From Bacteroidota bacterium (lineage in GTDB: Bacteria > Bacteroidota > Bacteroidia > Bacteroidales > FEN-979): a stretch of 64,000 bases of DNA. The stretch spans positions 186,001-250,000 of the forward strand of contig JAPLDF010000075.1 of assembly GCA_026391835.1 (NCBI GenBank), in the 5' to 3' direction. Position numbers and translations under genes: made by a program. The notes under the pieces are model-generated. The model was not told where the DNA came from, searched no databases, and saw only the letters and a program-made list of their open reading frames with translations. This document shows positions 1 through 8,941 of the stretch, one piece after another (the stretch's first letter is position 1; each line of letters opens with the position of its first letter).

Positions 1-1044
1 AGGGGTACAAAACACTGGGCCGGGCTTACCGGCGCTGCGAACTACTGGCTGCTCACCGCCCGTGAAATGGCTGCCAGCGGAGAGCTCAAAAGGGATATCG
101 ATTTTTTTATCTGTGATACCTCGATGCCGGGGCAGCAAATTGTAGTCGAAGAACTTTTCGACAATCTTGGGCTTCACGAGATCCCATATGGGCGCAATCT
201 CATAGATGTCCGAATTCCCGCGTCATATCGTCTTACACCAAAAACCACCGGCATCAAACTTCTGCTTGATTTGCTGCACAGGAGCAGGTTGCATTTCCCC
301 GGAATGGCGCTCGGGTTTATTCAGCGCATGATGGATGAGGCCTTTGACCATTGCCGGCAAAGATGGGCAGGAGGGCAGAGCCTGATTTCGTATGACCAGG
401 TACAGCAACGACTTGCAAGGCTCCAGGCATCTTTCACCATCGCATCGGCCATGTGTTCCTATAGCAGCCTTAAGGCCGGGCTTGAACATGACCTGTCTGC
501 CAGTGGGATGGTCGCCAACTCAATGAAAAGCTTTGTGACCGACCTCATGCAGGAGGCTGCCCAGTCGCTGGTCCAGCTTACCGGGGCAAAAGCCTACAGG
601 TTCAGCCATATCGGTGGCCGCGGGATCGTCGACAGCCGGCCTTTCCAGATATTTGAGGGGTCAAATGACATGCTGTACGCCCAGGTTGCCGAGGGCCTGG
701 TTAAACGGATGAAAAAAGCCGGGGAGCGTAACCTCTATGGCTTTCTAAGGCATTACCGCCATACCGAACATGCGGCCAGGGAGTTGCTGGATATGCTCCA
801 GTTTGACCTGCGTACCCAGTTGCCCCAGCGAAAACTTGTGGAACTGGGGAAAGTGATGAGCCGCATTGTTTCCATGGACATGGTGGTTGCACTGGCTTCA
901 CGGGGCTTCAGGCAAGACCTCGTTGACAATGCCATCGTGGAGTTGCGGCACGAAATTGCGGGCTTGCTGGGGTTGTTTCACACGATGGAAACCCCGGCTA
1001 TCGTGGATGATTACATTGACAGGAGTTCCTGGTTCACTTTGTGA
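1..1044 (+). CDS. Acyl-CoA dehydrogenase, C-terminal part (5' end outside window)
   Basis: The frame is open from base 1, so this is the 3' part of a longer gene; the first ATG at 67 is internal. The visible start (G-T-K-H-W-A-G-L-T) fits the middle beta domain of acyl-CoA dehydrogenases. The rest is the alpha-helical C-terminal domain, with the family pattern F-E-G-S-N-D around residue 220 (usually F-E-G-T-N). The family oxidises acyl-CoA to enoyl-CoA with FAD. About 347 residues are visible, and roughly 200 would be missing if the protein is near the usual family size or longer. It is followed by a hairpin terminator and a convergent gene, so it is probably the last gene of a unit to the left. 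The substrate cannot be told from the sequence. Confidence 0.8.
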   Translation, partial: RGTKHWAGLTGAANYWLLTAREMAASGELKRDIDFFICDTSMPGQQIVVEELFDNLGLHEIPYGRNLIDVRIPASYRLTPKTTGIKLLLDLLHRSRLHFPGMALGFIQRMMDEAFDHCRQRWAGGQSLISYDQVQQRLARLQASFTIASAMCSYSSLKAGLEHDLSASGMVANSMKSFVTDLMQEAAQSLVQLTGAKAYRFSHIGGRGIVDSRPFQIFEGSNDMLYAQVAEGLVKRMKKAGERNLYGFLRHYRHTEHAARELLDMLQFDLRTQLPQRKLVELGKVMSRIVSMDMVVALASRGFRQDLVDNAIVELRHEIAGLLGLFHTMETPAIVDDYIDRSSWFTL

Positions 1045-1047
1045 AAG

Positions 1048-1096
1048 AAAACCGCAGAGGGCCGCAGAGCATTTACGCAGAGGACCGCGGAGTAAA
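1048..1096. repeat. Degenerate CGCAGAGGRCCGC repeat
   Basis: Two imperfect copies of CGCAGAGGGCCGCAGAG lie just after the dehydrogenase stop. The same family (CRCAGAGGGCCACAGAG) recurs around 60.5 kb, so this is a dispersed intergenic repeat, not a gene. Confidence 0.5.
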
Positions 1097-1130
1097 AAAA
1101 AAGGCCATCGAAAAGATGACCTTTTTTTTT
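1094..1130. terminator. Bidirectional Rho-independent terminator
   Basis: A 9-bp stem, AAGGCCATC / GATGACCTT with one C-A mismatch and a GAAAA loop, is flanked by an A-tract on the left and nine T on the right. It sits between two convergent genes and can serve both. Confidence 0.7.
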
Positions 1131-1143
1131 GGTTGCGGGATAT

Positions 1144-1890
1144 TTATTTTGATCCGACCGGTAAAACATAATTGATTCCAAAATTGACGCCGCCGTATAT
1201 GTTGTGGGAGGCATGATAATCGTAATCAGGATTATTCAAAGGATTTTGCGTGTTTGAGTTATTGATATCCATCAGACCATAAGCCATGGTTAACCCGACA
1301 TTTACAAAGAGGTTGGATGCAACATGAATATCCACTCCCAGATCGAACCTGGCCATGATATCCAAAGAATTAAACCGGTCTGTGATTTTTTCTTCACCAA
1401 TTTTAACAGGTAGATTATCAACGGTCATATAATCATCGTAGGTTAAATCTTGTTTTAAATAAACCTGTGAGGCAGAGAGCAAAAGGTTAAACTGGGGACC
1501 TACCATCATATAGAATTTAGCAACTTCACCATTTGACTGGTATTTAAACAGCAGCGGAATTTGCAGATAATTAAGTTTAATATTCCTTGTGTATTCATAA
1601 TTTGTATCATTTATCATATGGGTGTCGGCATATTTTTGCCCTAATTTTGCAAATCCAATCTCCAGTTTAATTCCCACATGATTGTTAAAATCAAATCCAA
1701 CGTTCACATTGCCTGATCCTCCAAATGTAGGTTTGTAATCCATTTCAAAGTCGAGTCCGTAATTGTTCTGGTTGGTGATGACGGAGCTGAGCCCGGTCCC
1801 GGAGAGGCCAAAATAGAGTTGTTTTTGTGCCACCAGGGGGCCTGTAATAAATAACAATGCAATGATCAATGCGGATAACGATTTTTTCAT
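1144..1890 (-). CDS. Outer-membrane beta-barrel protein (PorT/OmpA-barrel-like)
   Basis: A 248-residue protein with a signal peptide (MKKSLSALIIALLFITGPLVA). It is followed by alternating amphipathic strands rich in Tyr, Asn and Gly and ends in strand-like sequence, as in the small outer-membrane barrel proteins common in Bacteroidota. Motifs such as F-D-F-N-N-H-V-G-I-K-L-E-I-G-F match the transmembrane strand pattern of the OMP_b-brl_2/PorT-like group. It is a single gene with its own promoter at 1918-1951 and a shared terminator. The function within the family is unknown. Confidence 0.65.
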   Translation of the reverse strand: MKKSLSALIIALLFITGPLVAQKQLYFGLSGTGLSSVITNQNNYGLDFEMDYKPTFGGSGNVNVGFDFNNHVGIKLEIGFAKLGQKYADTHMINDTNYEYTRNIKLNYLQIPLLFKYQSNGEVAKFYMMVGPQFNLLLSASQVYLKQDLTYDDYMTVDNLPVKIGEEKITDRFNSLDIMARFDLGVDIHVASNLFVNVGLTMAYGLMDINNSNTQNPLNNPDYDYHASHNIYGGVNFGINYVLPVGSK

Positions 1891-1917
1891 GTGAGTAAGG
1901 TTTTAAGTAATTTTTTG

Positions 1918-1951
1918 CAAACTTAGGAAAAAAAAGTATTAATCCGGCAAA
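1918..1951 (-). promoter_or_regulatory. Bacteroidota-type promoter for the barrel protein
   Basis: On the minus strand, TTTG (1951-1948) is followed after 22 bp by TAAGTTTG (1925-1918). This matches the Bacteroidota TTTG-N(17-23)-TAnnTTTG form, and the box lies 28 bp before the ATG at 1890. Confidence 0.6.
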
Positions 1952-2033
1952 GAGAAAGGGGAATATAGCCCTTCCGATACAGGCATTCAGCGTGTTTGAC
2001 AATATTGCACTGCGGCCGGGTTGGGAAGCCCGG

Positions 2034-5000
2034 TCAATATTTCACAATTTTCCTGAAGGTTGTTCCTGTTTCAGTGGTAACTGTCACAAAATAGATACCG
2101 GCCGGCAAGGATGTAAGGTCCATTGGCACTGTTGAATTAACTGCCGCATTCAAAAATAAGTGGTTGACAAGGTTCCCCATTGCATCGGCCACCATGATGG
2201 TCACTTTTTGCGGATGACCGAGGATCAGAGAGATGTCAAACCTGCCTTGCGTGGGATTGGGGTAAATGTTCACATATCCGGAGGGATTCAGTTCCGGAAC
2301 ATCAATGGTCATCCCCACGGTGAAACTCTGCGCAATTTCCCTGCCGAAATCACCCTGGAAGGATTTGACCAGTTGCCCGGAAATGTCTTTGAGTTGTGCA
2401 TACCCGGCAGTCCCGTTCCCGTATGGCGGCATGTTGGCCCAGTAGTTGAGCCCTTCTCCCTCCGCATTCCTGAGAATTAACCGGTAACATCCTTTGGGCA
2501 GGTTGAATGTATCCTGGTAAATGGTGTTGTTCTCCAGCGGCCCGTTCTGATAAACCATATTGCCATCCTGGTCGGCGAGCTCCCACGAAAGGGATCCTGC
2601 CATGTGGTTTGATTTGAATTTCAATACCAGCTGGTTGTTATAGGTCGGCGGAATGGTAAAAGCAGCACTCATCGCGTCATTGGCGGCATTTTCATCCGTC
2701 CCGCCATTCGGAAGCTTTACGTGGAAAAGGAAACGGTTATCACCACCGGTCCAGTTGGTCCAGTCGATTGCCGGCAGCAGGATCCTGGTGGTGTCCTGAA
2801 ATGCAAGGCGACCCGTCCAGGCGAAAGATTGTGTGGTTCCTCCAACAGGTCCGAATGTGACAACCAGGCTCTTCAGTGTGTCGGAACCGTTGTTTTTAAT
2901 TGCAATGAAAGGGCGGCCGCAGAGCGGGTTATACCGGTTATAAAGTTTATCATTGCTGGGTGAAAGTACCTCCTCCAGGGCCGCATCCAGTTTGAAATTC
3001 GGCCTGTCGTATGTGATCAGTTGTGACTCAATGGCATAATAGGGCCAGCTTCCCTGTCCATTCCAGGTATAACCCGGCTGGAGATCGTAATCGATTGTCA
3101 TCGAGTCGCCCGGAACAATGAGGTGGGACAATTCGAAATTCTTGGTACGCACTTCGGCGCCCGGGCACCATTCGGCACGGTCGTACAGCCAGGTTCCTCC
3201 CTGCGGATAGAGCGGATTCAATCCGCAATCGGCGCGCCACACAAGATGGTTGTAGGCATGCACCCCGTTAATTTTCAGTTCGTTGGTGCGGGAACAAAAT
3301 TCCGAACAGTCAAGGTTCCCGCCAAAACCGTGCCCGGTGATGCGCATCTTTAACCGGGCATTGCGGACATCTGAACCGATATGAACCTTAACCGGCGGGA
3401 GGTTGTGCTGTGATGCATCCGCATAACCGTGGTTTCCTGAATAGATATTTTGAATGCCAAGGACGTCCCTCGGTGGAACTCCTTCGATCAGCCTGAACTT
3501 CATGTCGAGCAGTTCCTGCCAGTTTCCGGCCGACAGGTGTACTGAATCTCTCAGCAGCGGGGCATAATCGGTAAGGTCGAACAGCCAGGTCCAGCCTGTT
3601 CCGAGGCTGAGGTTGTTGCCGTAAGGCGTGATGTAGCGCGCCAGTTCATAGCGTTCGAGGCTCTCAAAAGGCTTGCCGTAATAATAGTAGTCTTTCCTGT
3701 GCAATATTCCATCAGGTGTGACAAGCGACGAGTCAATGGCCACTCCGAGGGAGTTGTAATGATAATTCGCATACCAGGCAGGATACCTGGCCAGCGTGTC
3801 CGTCGGCAGGTATGGCCGTACCGTATCCCCGAAGAGGACGATCATAACCGGTGACTTTGCAAGAGTATCAACCTTGAAGGTTGAGTCGAGGGTGGCGGCA
3901 TTGTAGGCTCCCTGTTCGAATGCAATGCAGGGGCGATCGTTCACCGGGGAAAAATTTCTGAAAAGGTCTTTCCCCTTGTAGTCAAGCCATTCGGGATATC
4001 CTCCCAGGGTTGCATCATGCCCTCCGGGAGCAGCATCAAATGCTTTGAATCCAGCCACCGAGTTGAAATGGTAATATGCCAGGAGGTATTGATAGTCAGG
4101 GTTATTGTTCGCAATATCCTTATACATGAACGCCCTGATGGCTGTATCGCTCAGGGCTTTGTTCCAGATTGAGAACTCATCGATATAACCGTCATAAAAG
4201 TTGGAAGTGCCGAAACCATCACTGCCAATCCTGAATTTCCTGATACCATCGATCGGGCGGTGCCTGGAACCCTGGGTAAACACCAGCTGACCGTTGAGAT
4301 ATATTTTCATGCGCCCTTTGATCACGTCCTTCGAAAAGGCCCAGTGATTCCATTTTCCCCGGTATTTGGAGGGGTCGCTAACACTCAGGACAATCCTGTC
4401 GTAAACGGTAGAATCGCGGCCGGCATCCCAGTAAACTTTGCCATCGCTCCAGGGGAGGTGCACATTCAGCACCCGTCGCCCGGCACTGTCGATACCCTCA
4501 AAAAGGGTGTTGTTTTGCGGTTGAAGCAAAGGATCTCCATATTGCCAGAAGGCGATGGTGACAGCGCTGTCCAGCGACGAAAAAACCTGTTCAGGAACCT
4601 CCACAAAATCCATATCCCTGAATTTCAGGAATCCGTCATCGACCCCTGAACTGACATTGGCTGCATGTCCGGGATTTCCGGAAAATGTTTCATTCCATCC
4701 ACCGGGCAACCGATGTTCATAACTGATATCCACCAGGATGTTTGAAACCCCGTCCCACTGAAACGGATAGGTAAAAGGTAGTGTTTGCCAGCCTATGGAA
4801 GCAAATTTCCAGTCCCTGGCCAAAACTTCTGTAAAACCACCGGCATCAATGCTCTGCGGGTTGAGCGTGTCAGCTGCTGTGTTTCTAAGTCTGACCCTGA
4901 GTTTATCGAGGGCGCTGCCCACCATTGAAAATTTAAATCGCAGGCCGGTGACCTGGCCGGGCTGTAGTCCGGCCTGGGTAAGTTCGGCTGCGGTATAGAT

Positions 5001-5480
5001 GAATTGCGACCTTGCATCGTCAGCATCATTGCTGAAGGTATAACGGGAATTGCCCGTACTGTCACCGGTTTTTACTGTGGTTACCGGCAGGGTTTGGTTG
5101 AAATAATCGAAGTACGGAATATATGACCATGAACCGGAGTTCATATACATGAGGGAATCCGGTGTTTCCCCGTTGATGGAAAAGTTGGCATGTGAATACC
5201 GGGTTGAATCCCATTGACCGGTATGTTTATAGAGGTACGTATAGGTGAGGTAATCCCATTCCCCGCAGGCAGGAACCTGTGCCGGGTTGCATTTGAGTGT
5301 ATATTCCATCAGGATTTTACTCCAGCGGTGGGAACCGCCAGGGAAAAGGAATTTCCCTTCAAGCGCGGAGCCAAAGGTGAATGCCTGCACTGTGGTGGTA
5401 TCGCCGGGGCCGGCCCAACCATCTGCAGAGATCCGGAGAAAAAGGCAAATAAGAACAATGACAGGAATATATTTTTTCAT
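2034..5480 (-). CDS. Secreted PNGase F-like protein with LamG insertion and T9SS tail
   Basis: About 1148 residues from the ATG at 5480, which precedes a signal peptide (MKKYIPVIVLICLFL); upstream in-frame ATGs lack one. The N-terminal part has C-G-E-W-D-Y near residue 72, typical of the PNGase F N-domain. A concanavalin A-like LamG module lies at about 290-475. The PNGase F C-domain pattern (D-C-S-E-F-C, W-R-A-D-C-G-L-N-P, Q-G-G-T-W-L-Y-D-R-A-E-W-C-P-G-A) lies at about 715-780. Residues ~1073-1148 form a type A T9SS sorting domain (Y-P-N-P-T-Q-G-R-F ... P-A-G-I-Y-F-V-T-V). PNGase F releases N-glycans from asparagine; glycan cleavage here is inferred from the family. It probably acts at the cell surface or is released. 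Confidence 0.75.
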   Translation of the reverse strand: MKKYIPVIVLICLFLRISADGWAGPGDTTTVQAFTFGSALEGKFLFPGGSHRWSKILMEYTLKCNPAQVPACGEWDYLTYTYLYKHTGQWDSTRYSHANFSINGETPDSLMYMNSGSWSYIPYFDYFNQTLPVTTVKTGDSTGNSRYTFSNDADDARSQFIYTAAELTQAGLQPGQVTGLRFKFSMVGSALDKLRVRLRNTAADTLNPQSIDAGGFTEVLARDWKFASIGWQTLPFTYPFQWDGVSNILVDISYEHRLPGGWNETFSGNPGHAANVSSGVDDGFLKFRDMDFVEVPEQVFSSLDSAVTIAFWQYGDPLLQPQNNTLFEGIDSAGRRVLNVHLPWSDGKVYWDAGRDSTVYDRIVLSVSDPSKYRGKWNHWAFSKDVIKGRMKIYLNGQLVFTQGSRHRPIDGIRKFRIGSDGFGTSNFYDGYIDEFSIWNKALSDTAIRAFMYKDIANNNPDYQYLLAYYHFNSVAGFKAFDAAPGGHDATLGGYPEWLDYKGKDLFRNFSPVNDRPCIAFEQGAYNAATLDSTFKVDTLAKSPVMIVLFGDTVRPYLPTDTLARYPAWYANYHYNSLGVAIDSSLVTPDGILHRKDYYYYGKPFESLERYELARYITPYGNNLSLGTGWTWLFDLTDYAPLLRDSVHLSAGNWQELLDMKFRLIEGVPPRDVLGIQNIYSGNHGYADASQHNLPPVKVHIGSDVRNARLKMRITGHGFGGNLDCSEFCSRTNELKINGVHAYNHLVWRADCGLNPLYPQGGTWLYDRAEWCPGAEVRTKNFELSHLIVPGDSMTIDYDLQPGYTWNGQGSWPYYAIESQLITYDRPNFKLDAALEEVLSPSNDKLYNRYNPLCGRPFIAIKNNGSDTLKSLVVTFGPVGGTTQSFAWTGRLAFQDTTRILLPAIDWTNWTGGDNRFLFHVKLPNGGTDENAANDAMSAAFTIPPTYNNQLVLKFKSNHMAGSLSWELADQDGNMVYQNGPLENNTIYQDTFNLPKGCYRLILRNAEGEGLNYWANMPPYGNGTAGYAQLKDISGQLVKSFQGDFGREIAQSFTVGMTIDVPELNPSGYVNIYPNPTQGRFDISLILGHPQKVTIMVADAMGNLVNHLFLNAAVNSTVPMDLTSLPAGIYFVTVTTETGTTFRKIVKY

Positions 5481-5636
5481 GGAATGTTTTTTTTGATAAA
5501 GATACATAAAAATCAATACCATCCTTGCCAGGGTTGTCTGGTACAGGTGCTTAATTTGCCTGCTGGCGGAGGTATCCTATAAGTTATTAACACTCTTATA
5601 ACTTTTATTCTCTTTCCCGATTAACAATAAAAAGCA

Positions 5637-6107
5637 ATGAAATATCATGAAATCAAACTCATTTCCAGGGAACTTAGGAAAAATCCGACACCTTATGAAA
5701 AGCAACTTTGGAGGAGAATCAGGGACCGTCAATTAGGTGGTTATAAATTTCTTCGACAACATCCCATTATTTATAACCGGAATGGCAATGATCTGAATAT
5801 TTTTATTCCCGATTTCTATTGCGCAAAAGTCAGGCTAGTCATTGAATTAGATGGTGGTGTTCACAAGAATACTGAGGAACACGGCCTTTGGCGTGAAGAA
5901 ATCCTAAGTTCAATGAACATCACGGTCCTGAGAATTCAAAATGAAGAATTGGTTGCGATGGATGACGTTCTTCTATTGATATACAGGAATCTAAGTGCCC
6001 TTGATACCTTGACAACCTCCCATCCTCCGTCATCAGGATCGGCCAGGAACTTGTCAAGTTCATCTAATTCCTGTGGGCTGGTATCCCCACCCTCAACCCC
6101 TCCGTAA
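5637..6107 (+). CDS. DUF559 (VSR-like fold) endonuclease-like protein
   Basis: 156 residues. Residues 1-118 match the DUF559 family: R-E-L-R-K-N-P-T-P-Y-E, L-W-R-R-I-R-D-R, F-L-R-Q-H-P-I, I-P-D-F-Y-C and V-I-E-L-D-G-G-V-H. The PDF/ELDG pair is the expected metal-site signature of the PD-(D/E)XK/VSR-like fold. The C-terminal ~37 residues are Ser/Pro-rich and unlike the family, whose members usually end near 120 residues; this looks like read-through into non-coding DNA. It is a stand-alone gene and its cellular role is unknown. Confidence 0.7.
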   Translation: MKYHEIKLISRELRKNPTPYEKQLWRRIRDRQLGGYKFLRQHPIIYNRNGNDLNIFIPDFYCAKVRLVIELDGGVHKNTEEHGLWREEILSSMNITVLRIQNEELVAMDDVLLLIYRNLSALDTLTTSHPPSSGSARNLSSSSNSCGLVSPPSTPP

Positions 6108-6175
6108 TGGAACGGGTTGGTAAGACCACACTGTGAATTAAACAAGTCAGGAAACAAAAATCACTTTGGAATGAA

Positions 6176-7234
6176 TCAGCAGCCCCTCACCAGGATGAAC
6201 GAATGGTTCACATTCCTGAAATGGTTGTAAATCAGTATGTTTTTTAACTTCGCGGGCTGTACGGGGTTTAACTTTAAGATCTCCGGATAAACCTGGTTCT
6301 TCAGGATATTTGCGGCAACATAAAGCCCGAAACCGGTAGCGGTGTGATACTCCCCGCAAAGATGTTTGAACCATGCCTGGGCTTTCCCGGGGAAAAACTG
6401 CTCTGCGAATGACAGATAGTGGGGATCATTTACATTGTCACCGTTTAGTCCGAGCATTACCACGTCAATGTCATCAACTGAAAGATTATTTTTTCCAAGA
6501 AAACCGGGCAGGAAAGTATCCGGGCGGAATGACCCGTTTATATTGATGCAGGTAGCAGCGTCTGCCAGTTCTGCATAGGTTGATGCACACATTCCGGCGC
6601 CCACCACAAAGAAGGCCGCACCTTCGCCTGCCAGGGCACCGGGTGTTGGTTTTTGCAACAAGGTAAGATTGTTCACTGCTTCCATCTTCCATTGCCCGAC
6701 GCGGCGGGTGATCTGGAGGTGGTTCATGGTCATTTCGTCAATGGCTCCCACCAGGACATTCGTCGCTTTTTGTTCCTCAATCTGCATCAGCCCGTCAATC
6801 AGTCCGCTTTCGAAAGAGAAGGTGCGATGGACATACGTTGAATTGTAGTTGTGACATTTCAGCTGAATGGCCACCTGTGAACTGATGGTGTTGTAAGTTG
6901 ACTGGATGAAAGGCGTAGGATTCAGGAACTTCTCCTCCCTGGTGATCTCGCCAAGTATTTTTTCAGTATCCTCTACACTTCCCAGGCCCGTCCCGGTAAT
7001 AATCGCATCAGGCATTGTACAACCTGCATCTGTCATGCTCATTTTTGCCGAAGCAATCCCCATTTTGATCAGCCTGCTCATCCTGCGCGACTGGATCGGA
7101 TCGATATATGTCCGGTAACCTGGTTCGATACACCTCAGGTAATCGGCAGTGTATTCCATAACCTCAGAAAGAAATTCCTTTGTTTCTGCAGTTTTTTGAG
7201 GGGAAATCAATCCGATGCCATTGATGTAAGCCAT
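6176..7234 (-). CDS. Ketosynthase-like protein without nucleophile (chain-length-factor type)
   Basis: 352 residues with a thiolase/ketosynthase fold: start M-A-Y-I-N-G-I-G-L-I-S and mid-region T-G-T-G-L-G-S-V-E-D. Aligned to the neighbouring ketosynthases, the T-A-C-S-S active-site block reads R-T-F-S-F-E-S-G, so the nucleophilic cysteine is replaced, and the N-A-H-G-T-G block reads M-L-G-L-N-G, losing the first catalytic histidine. A histidine is kept near the third position (G-E-Y-H-T-A-T-G). This fits a chain-length factor or structural partner of an active KS. It is the last gene of the 15.7-to-6.2 kb operon. The partner is probably the KS at 7385-8671 (inference). Confidence 0.7.
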   Translation of the reverse strand: MAYINGIGLISPQKTAETKEFLSEVMEYTADYLRCIEPGYRTYIDPIQSRRMSRLIKMGIASAKMSMTDAGCTMPDAIITGTGLGSVEDTEKILGEITREEKFLNPTPFIQSTYNTISSQVAIQLKCHNYNSTYVHRTFSFESGLIDGLMQIEEQKATNVLVGAIDEMTMNHLQITRRVGQWKMEAVNNLTLLQKPTPGALAGEGAAFFVVGAGMCASTYAELADAATCININGSFRPDTFLPGFLGKNNLSVDDIDVVMLGLNGDNVNDPHYLSFAEQFFPGKAQAWFKHLCGEYHTATGFGLYVAANILKNQVYPEILKLNPVQPAKLKNILIYNHFRNVNHSFILVRGC

Positions 7235-7269
7235 TTTGCTGGTTAATTGTTAAATAAAAGTAGTGCAGG

Positions 7270-7475
7270 CAATGAAAACAATGCAGACAGTGTAAGCAAT
7301 GTAAACAATGCTGGAATTATTGAATCAATAAGTGAAACAACCATCACTTTTTGTGCAATCATTTTTTTCTTGTCAAATGTCAACCTATTCTCCTCTCGCC
7401 TTGCCCGTATTGCCAGCATTGCATACATTGTTTTCATTGATTGCATTGCTTGCATTGTTTTCATTGCTTGCATTG
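7270..7475. repeat. CAATG-rich satellite arranged as an inverted repeat
   Basis: The left arm 7270-7314 is made of CAATGAAAA/CAATGCAAG-type units. The right arm 7413-7475 is its imperfect reverse complement, ending in CCAGCATTGC against GCAATGCTGG. The arms are separated by ~98 bp. The right arm lies inside the 3' end of the KS gene and encodes its Asn-rich tail; the left arm is in the spacer to the next gene. Confidence 0.75.
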
Positions 7476-8671
7476 ACCTTCTTGAATATCAACGACGTAT
7501 CATTCCCCCCGAACCCGAACGAATTCGACATCACTGCATTCACTGCGACATTTATCATCAGTTTTTCAACAGGCGAGAAGTTTAATTCTGCAATACGTTC
7601 TTTAAAATTCAGGTTTGGCCAGATTACCTGGTTTTGCAGGCATAACACCGAAAGGATTGCTTCAATGGAACCAGCTGCACTGGTAGTATGTCCTGTAAAT
7701 TGTTTGGTTGAACTTACCATGGGCATTTTGTCAACGAACAGTCTTTCGATGGCATGCCCTTCCGAAAGATCGTTGTTGTCGGTTCCGGTACCATGGGCAT
7801 TCACATAGTCGATGTCGCCCGGTGCCAGTCCGCTCATATCAATCGCCTCTTTCATGGCCAGGTAGGCACCAATCCCGTCAGGGGAGGAGGCCGTCTGGTG
7901 ATAGGCTTCACATGCATTGCCCCAGCCAACCAATTCCGCAAATGGAACATTCCCGGTTTTTGCAAGGCTCTCTTCCGACTCAAGCACGAGGTATGCAGCG
8001 CCTTCACCAAGATTGATCCCGGCGCGATGCTGGTCAAATGGTTTACAAGGTTCCTTGTCGAGGATTTTCAATGCATTGAAACCATTGAGATGAAATTTTG
8101 TCAATGACTCGCTGCCACCGGCCAGTACACGGTCAAGGCGGCCCGAACGGATCATCCGTGCACCGAGCATGATGGCATTGGCTGCCGATGAACATGCCGT
8201 GCTGATGGTTGTCACAAATCCGGTGATCTCCAGCAACTGGGCGATTTTTTCGGTGCTGTCGGCACAATCATAGGAATCGATGAACACATTGCGCGTATCA
8301 TTGGTGAGGAAATCGTTGTAATAGAATTCACTACGATCCATTCCACCAACGGTGGTCGCTGAGATCAATCCTGTTTTAAGTTCCCGGTGATCATCCAGCC
8401 GGCCGTGTTCAAAAGCTTCACGGGCTGCTATCATTCCCAGCAGGGCATTCCTCGAATAGCCGTCGACAGGAGAGATCCCTGCCATGACAAAGAGTTCAGC
8501 CAGTGTTTTTGGCACTTCTCCTACAAGCAATTCATCTTTGAGAAGGGTTTCAACATAACGAATCCTTCCTGTTCCGGGCTTTGACCCGAGCAGGGAGGAG
8601 AGAGTTTCCTCAATATTGTTGCCGATGCAGGAAATGATGCCATATCCGGTAATGAATATCCGCTGGGGCAT
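7385..8671 (-). CDS. Beta-ketoacyl-ACP synthase (FabF type)
   Basis: 428 residues with a complete condensing-enzyme triad: Cys160 (S-T-A-C-S-S), His293 (N-A-H-G-T-G-T) and His328 (F-T-G-H-T-T-S). The domain ends with the usual G-F-G-G-N-D-T-S-L-I-F-K-K near 398. The last 30 residues are an Asn/Ala-rich tail (N-A-S-N-E-N-N-A-S-N-A) encoded by the CAATG satellite and are not part of the family. The product condenses acyl chains with malonyl-ACP in the pigment pathway. It is followed downstream by the nucleophile-less KS-like gene and preceded by an ACP gene 6 bp away, so the three are probably co-translated. Confidence 0.85.
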   Translation of the reverse strand: MPQRIFITGYGIISCIGNNIEETLSSLLGSKPGTGRIRYVETLLKDELLVGEVPKTLAELFVMAGISPVDGYSRNALLGMIAAREAFEHGRLDDHRELKTGLISATTVGGMDRSEFYYNDFLTNDTRNVFIDSYDCADSTEKIAQLLEITGFVTTISTACSSAANAIMLGARMIRSGRLDRVLAGGSESLTKFHLNGFNALKILDKEPCKPFDQHRAGINLGEGAAYLVLESEESLAKTGNVPFAELVGWGNACEAYHQTASSPDGIGAYLAMKEAIDMSGLAPGDIDYVNAHGTGTDNNDLSEGHAIERLFVDKMPMVSSTKQFTGHTTSAAGSIEAILSVLCLQNQVIWPNLNFKERIAELNFSPVEKLMINVAVNAVMSNSFGFGGNDTSLIFKKVNASNENNASNAINENNVCNAGNTGKARGE

Positions 8672-8677
8672 CAGTAG

Positions 8678-8932
8678 TTATTTTTTATGCTCTGTAATGT
8701 ATTCAGCCATAGAACGAATCGAGAAAAATATTTTCTTGCCATCCTTGGGATCTTCAATCTTGATTCCGTAATTCTTTTCCAGCAAAACGATCAGCTCCAG
8801 TGCATCTATTGAATCGAGCCCAAGGCCTTCACCAAACAATGCGGAATCGGGATTTATATCTTCCGGGGTTGTTTCCTCCAGGTTCAACTGCTCAATAACT
8901 TCTTTCTTCAGTTTTAAAATCAATTCATCCAT
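8678..8932 (-). CDS. Acyl carrier protein
   Basis: 84 residues with the phosphopantetheine site L-D-S-I-D-A-L-E-L at Ser41 and the family helix pattern around it. It carries the growing acyl chain as a thioester. It lies between the half-length KS-like gene and the KS at 7385-8671, with 6-9 bp spacers. It is one of two ACPs in the cluster; the other is at 17270-17536. Confidence 0.9.
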   Translation of the reverse strand: MDELILKLKKEVIEQLNLEETTPEDINPDSALFGEGLGLDSIDALELIVLLEKNYGIKIEDPKDGKKIFFSIRSMAEYITEHKK

Positions 8933-8941
8933 AATATCAGT

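Noticed and set aside
5936-6157. Antisense frame opposite the DUF559 tail
   Set aside because: Acidic D-E-L-D-K-F-L stretch looked gene-like, but the frame opposes a recognised gene and has no ribosome site or family match.
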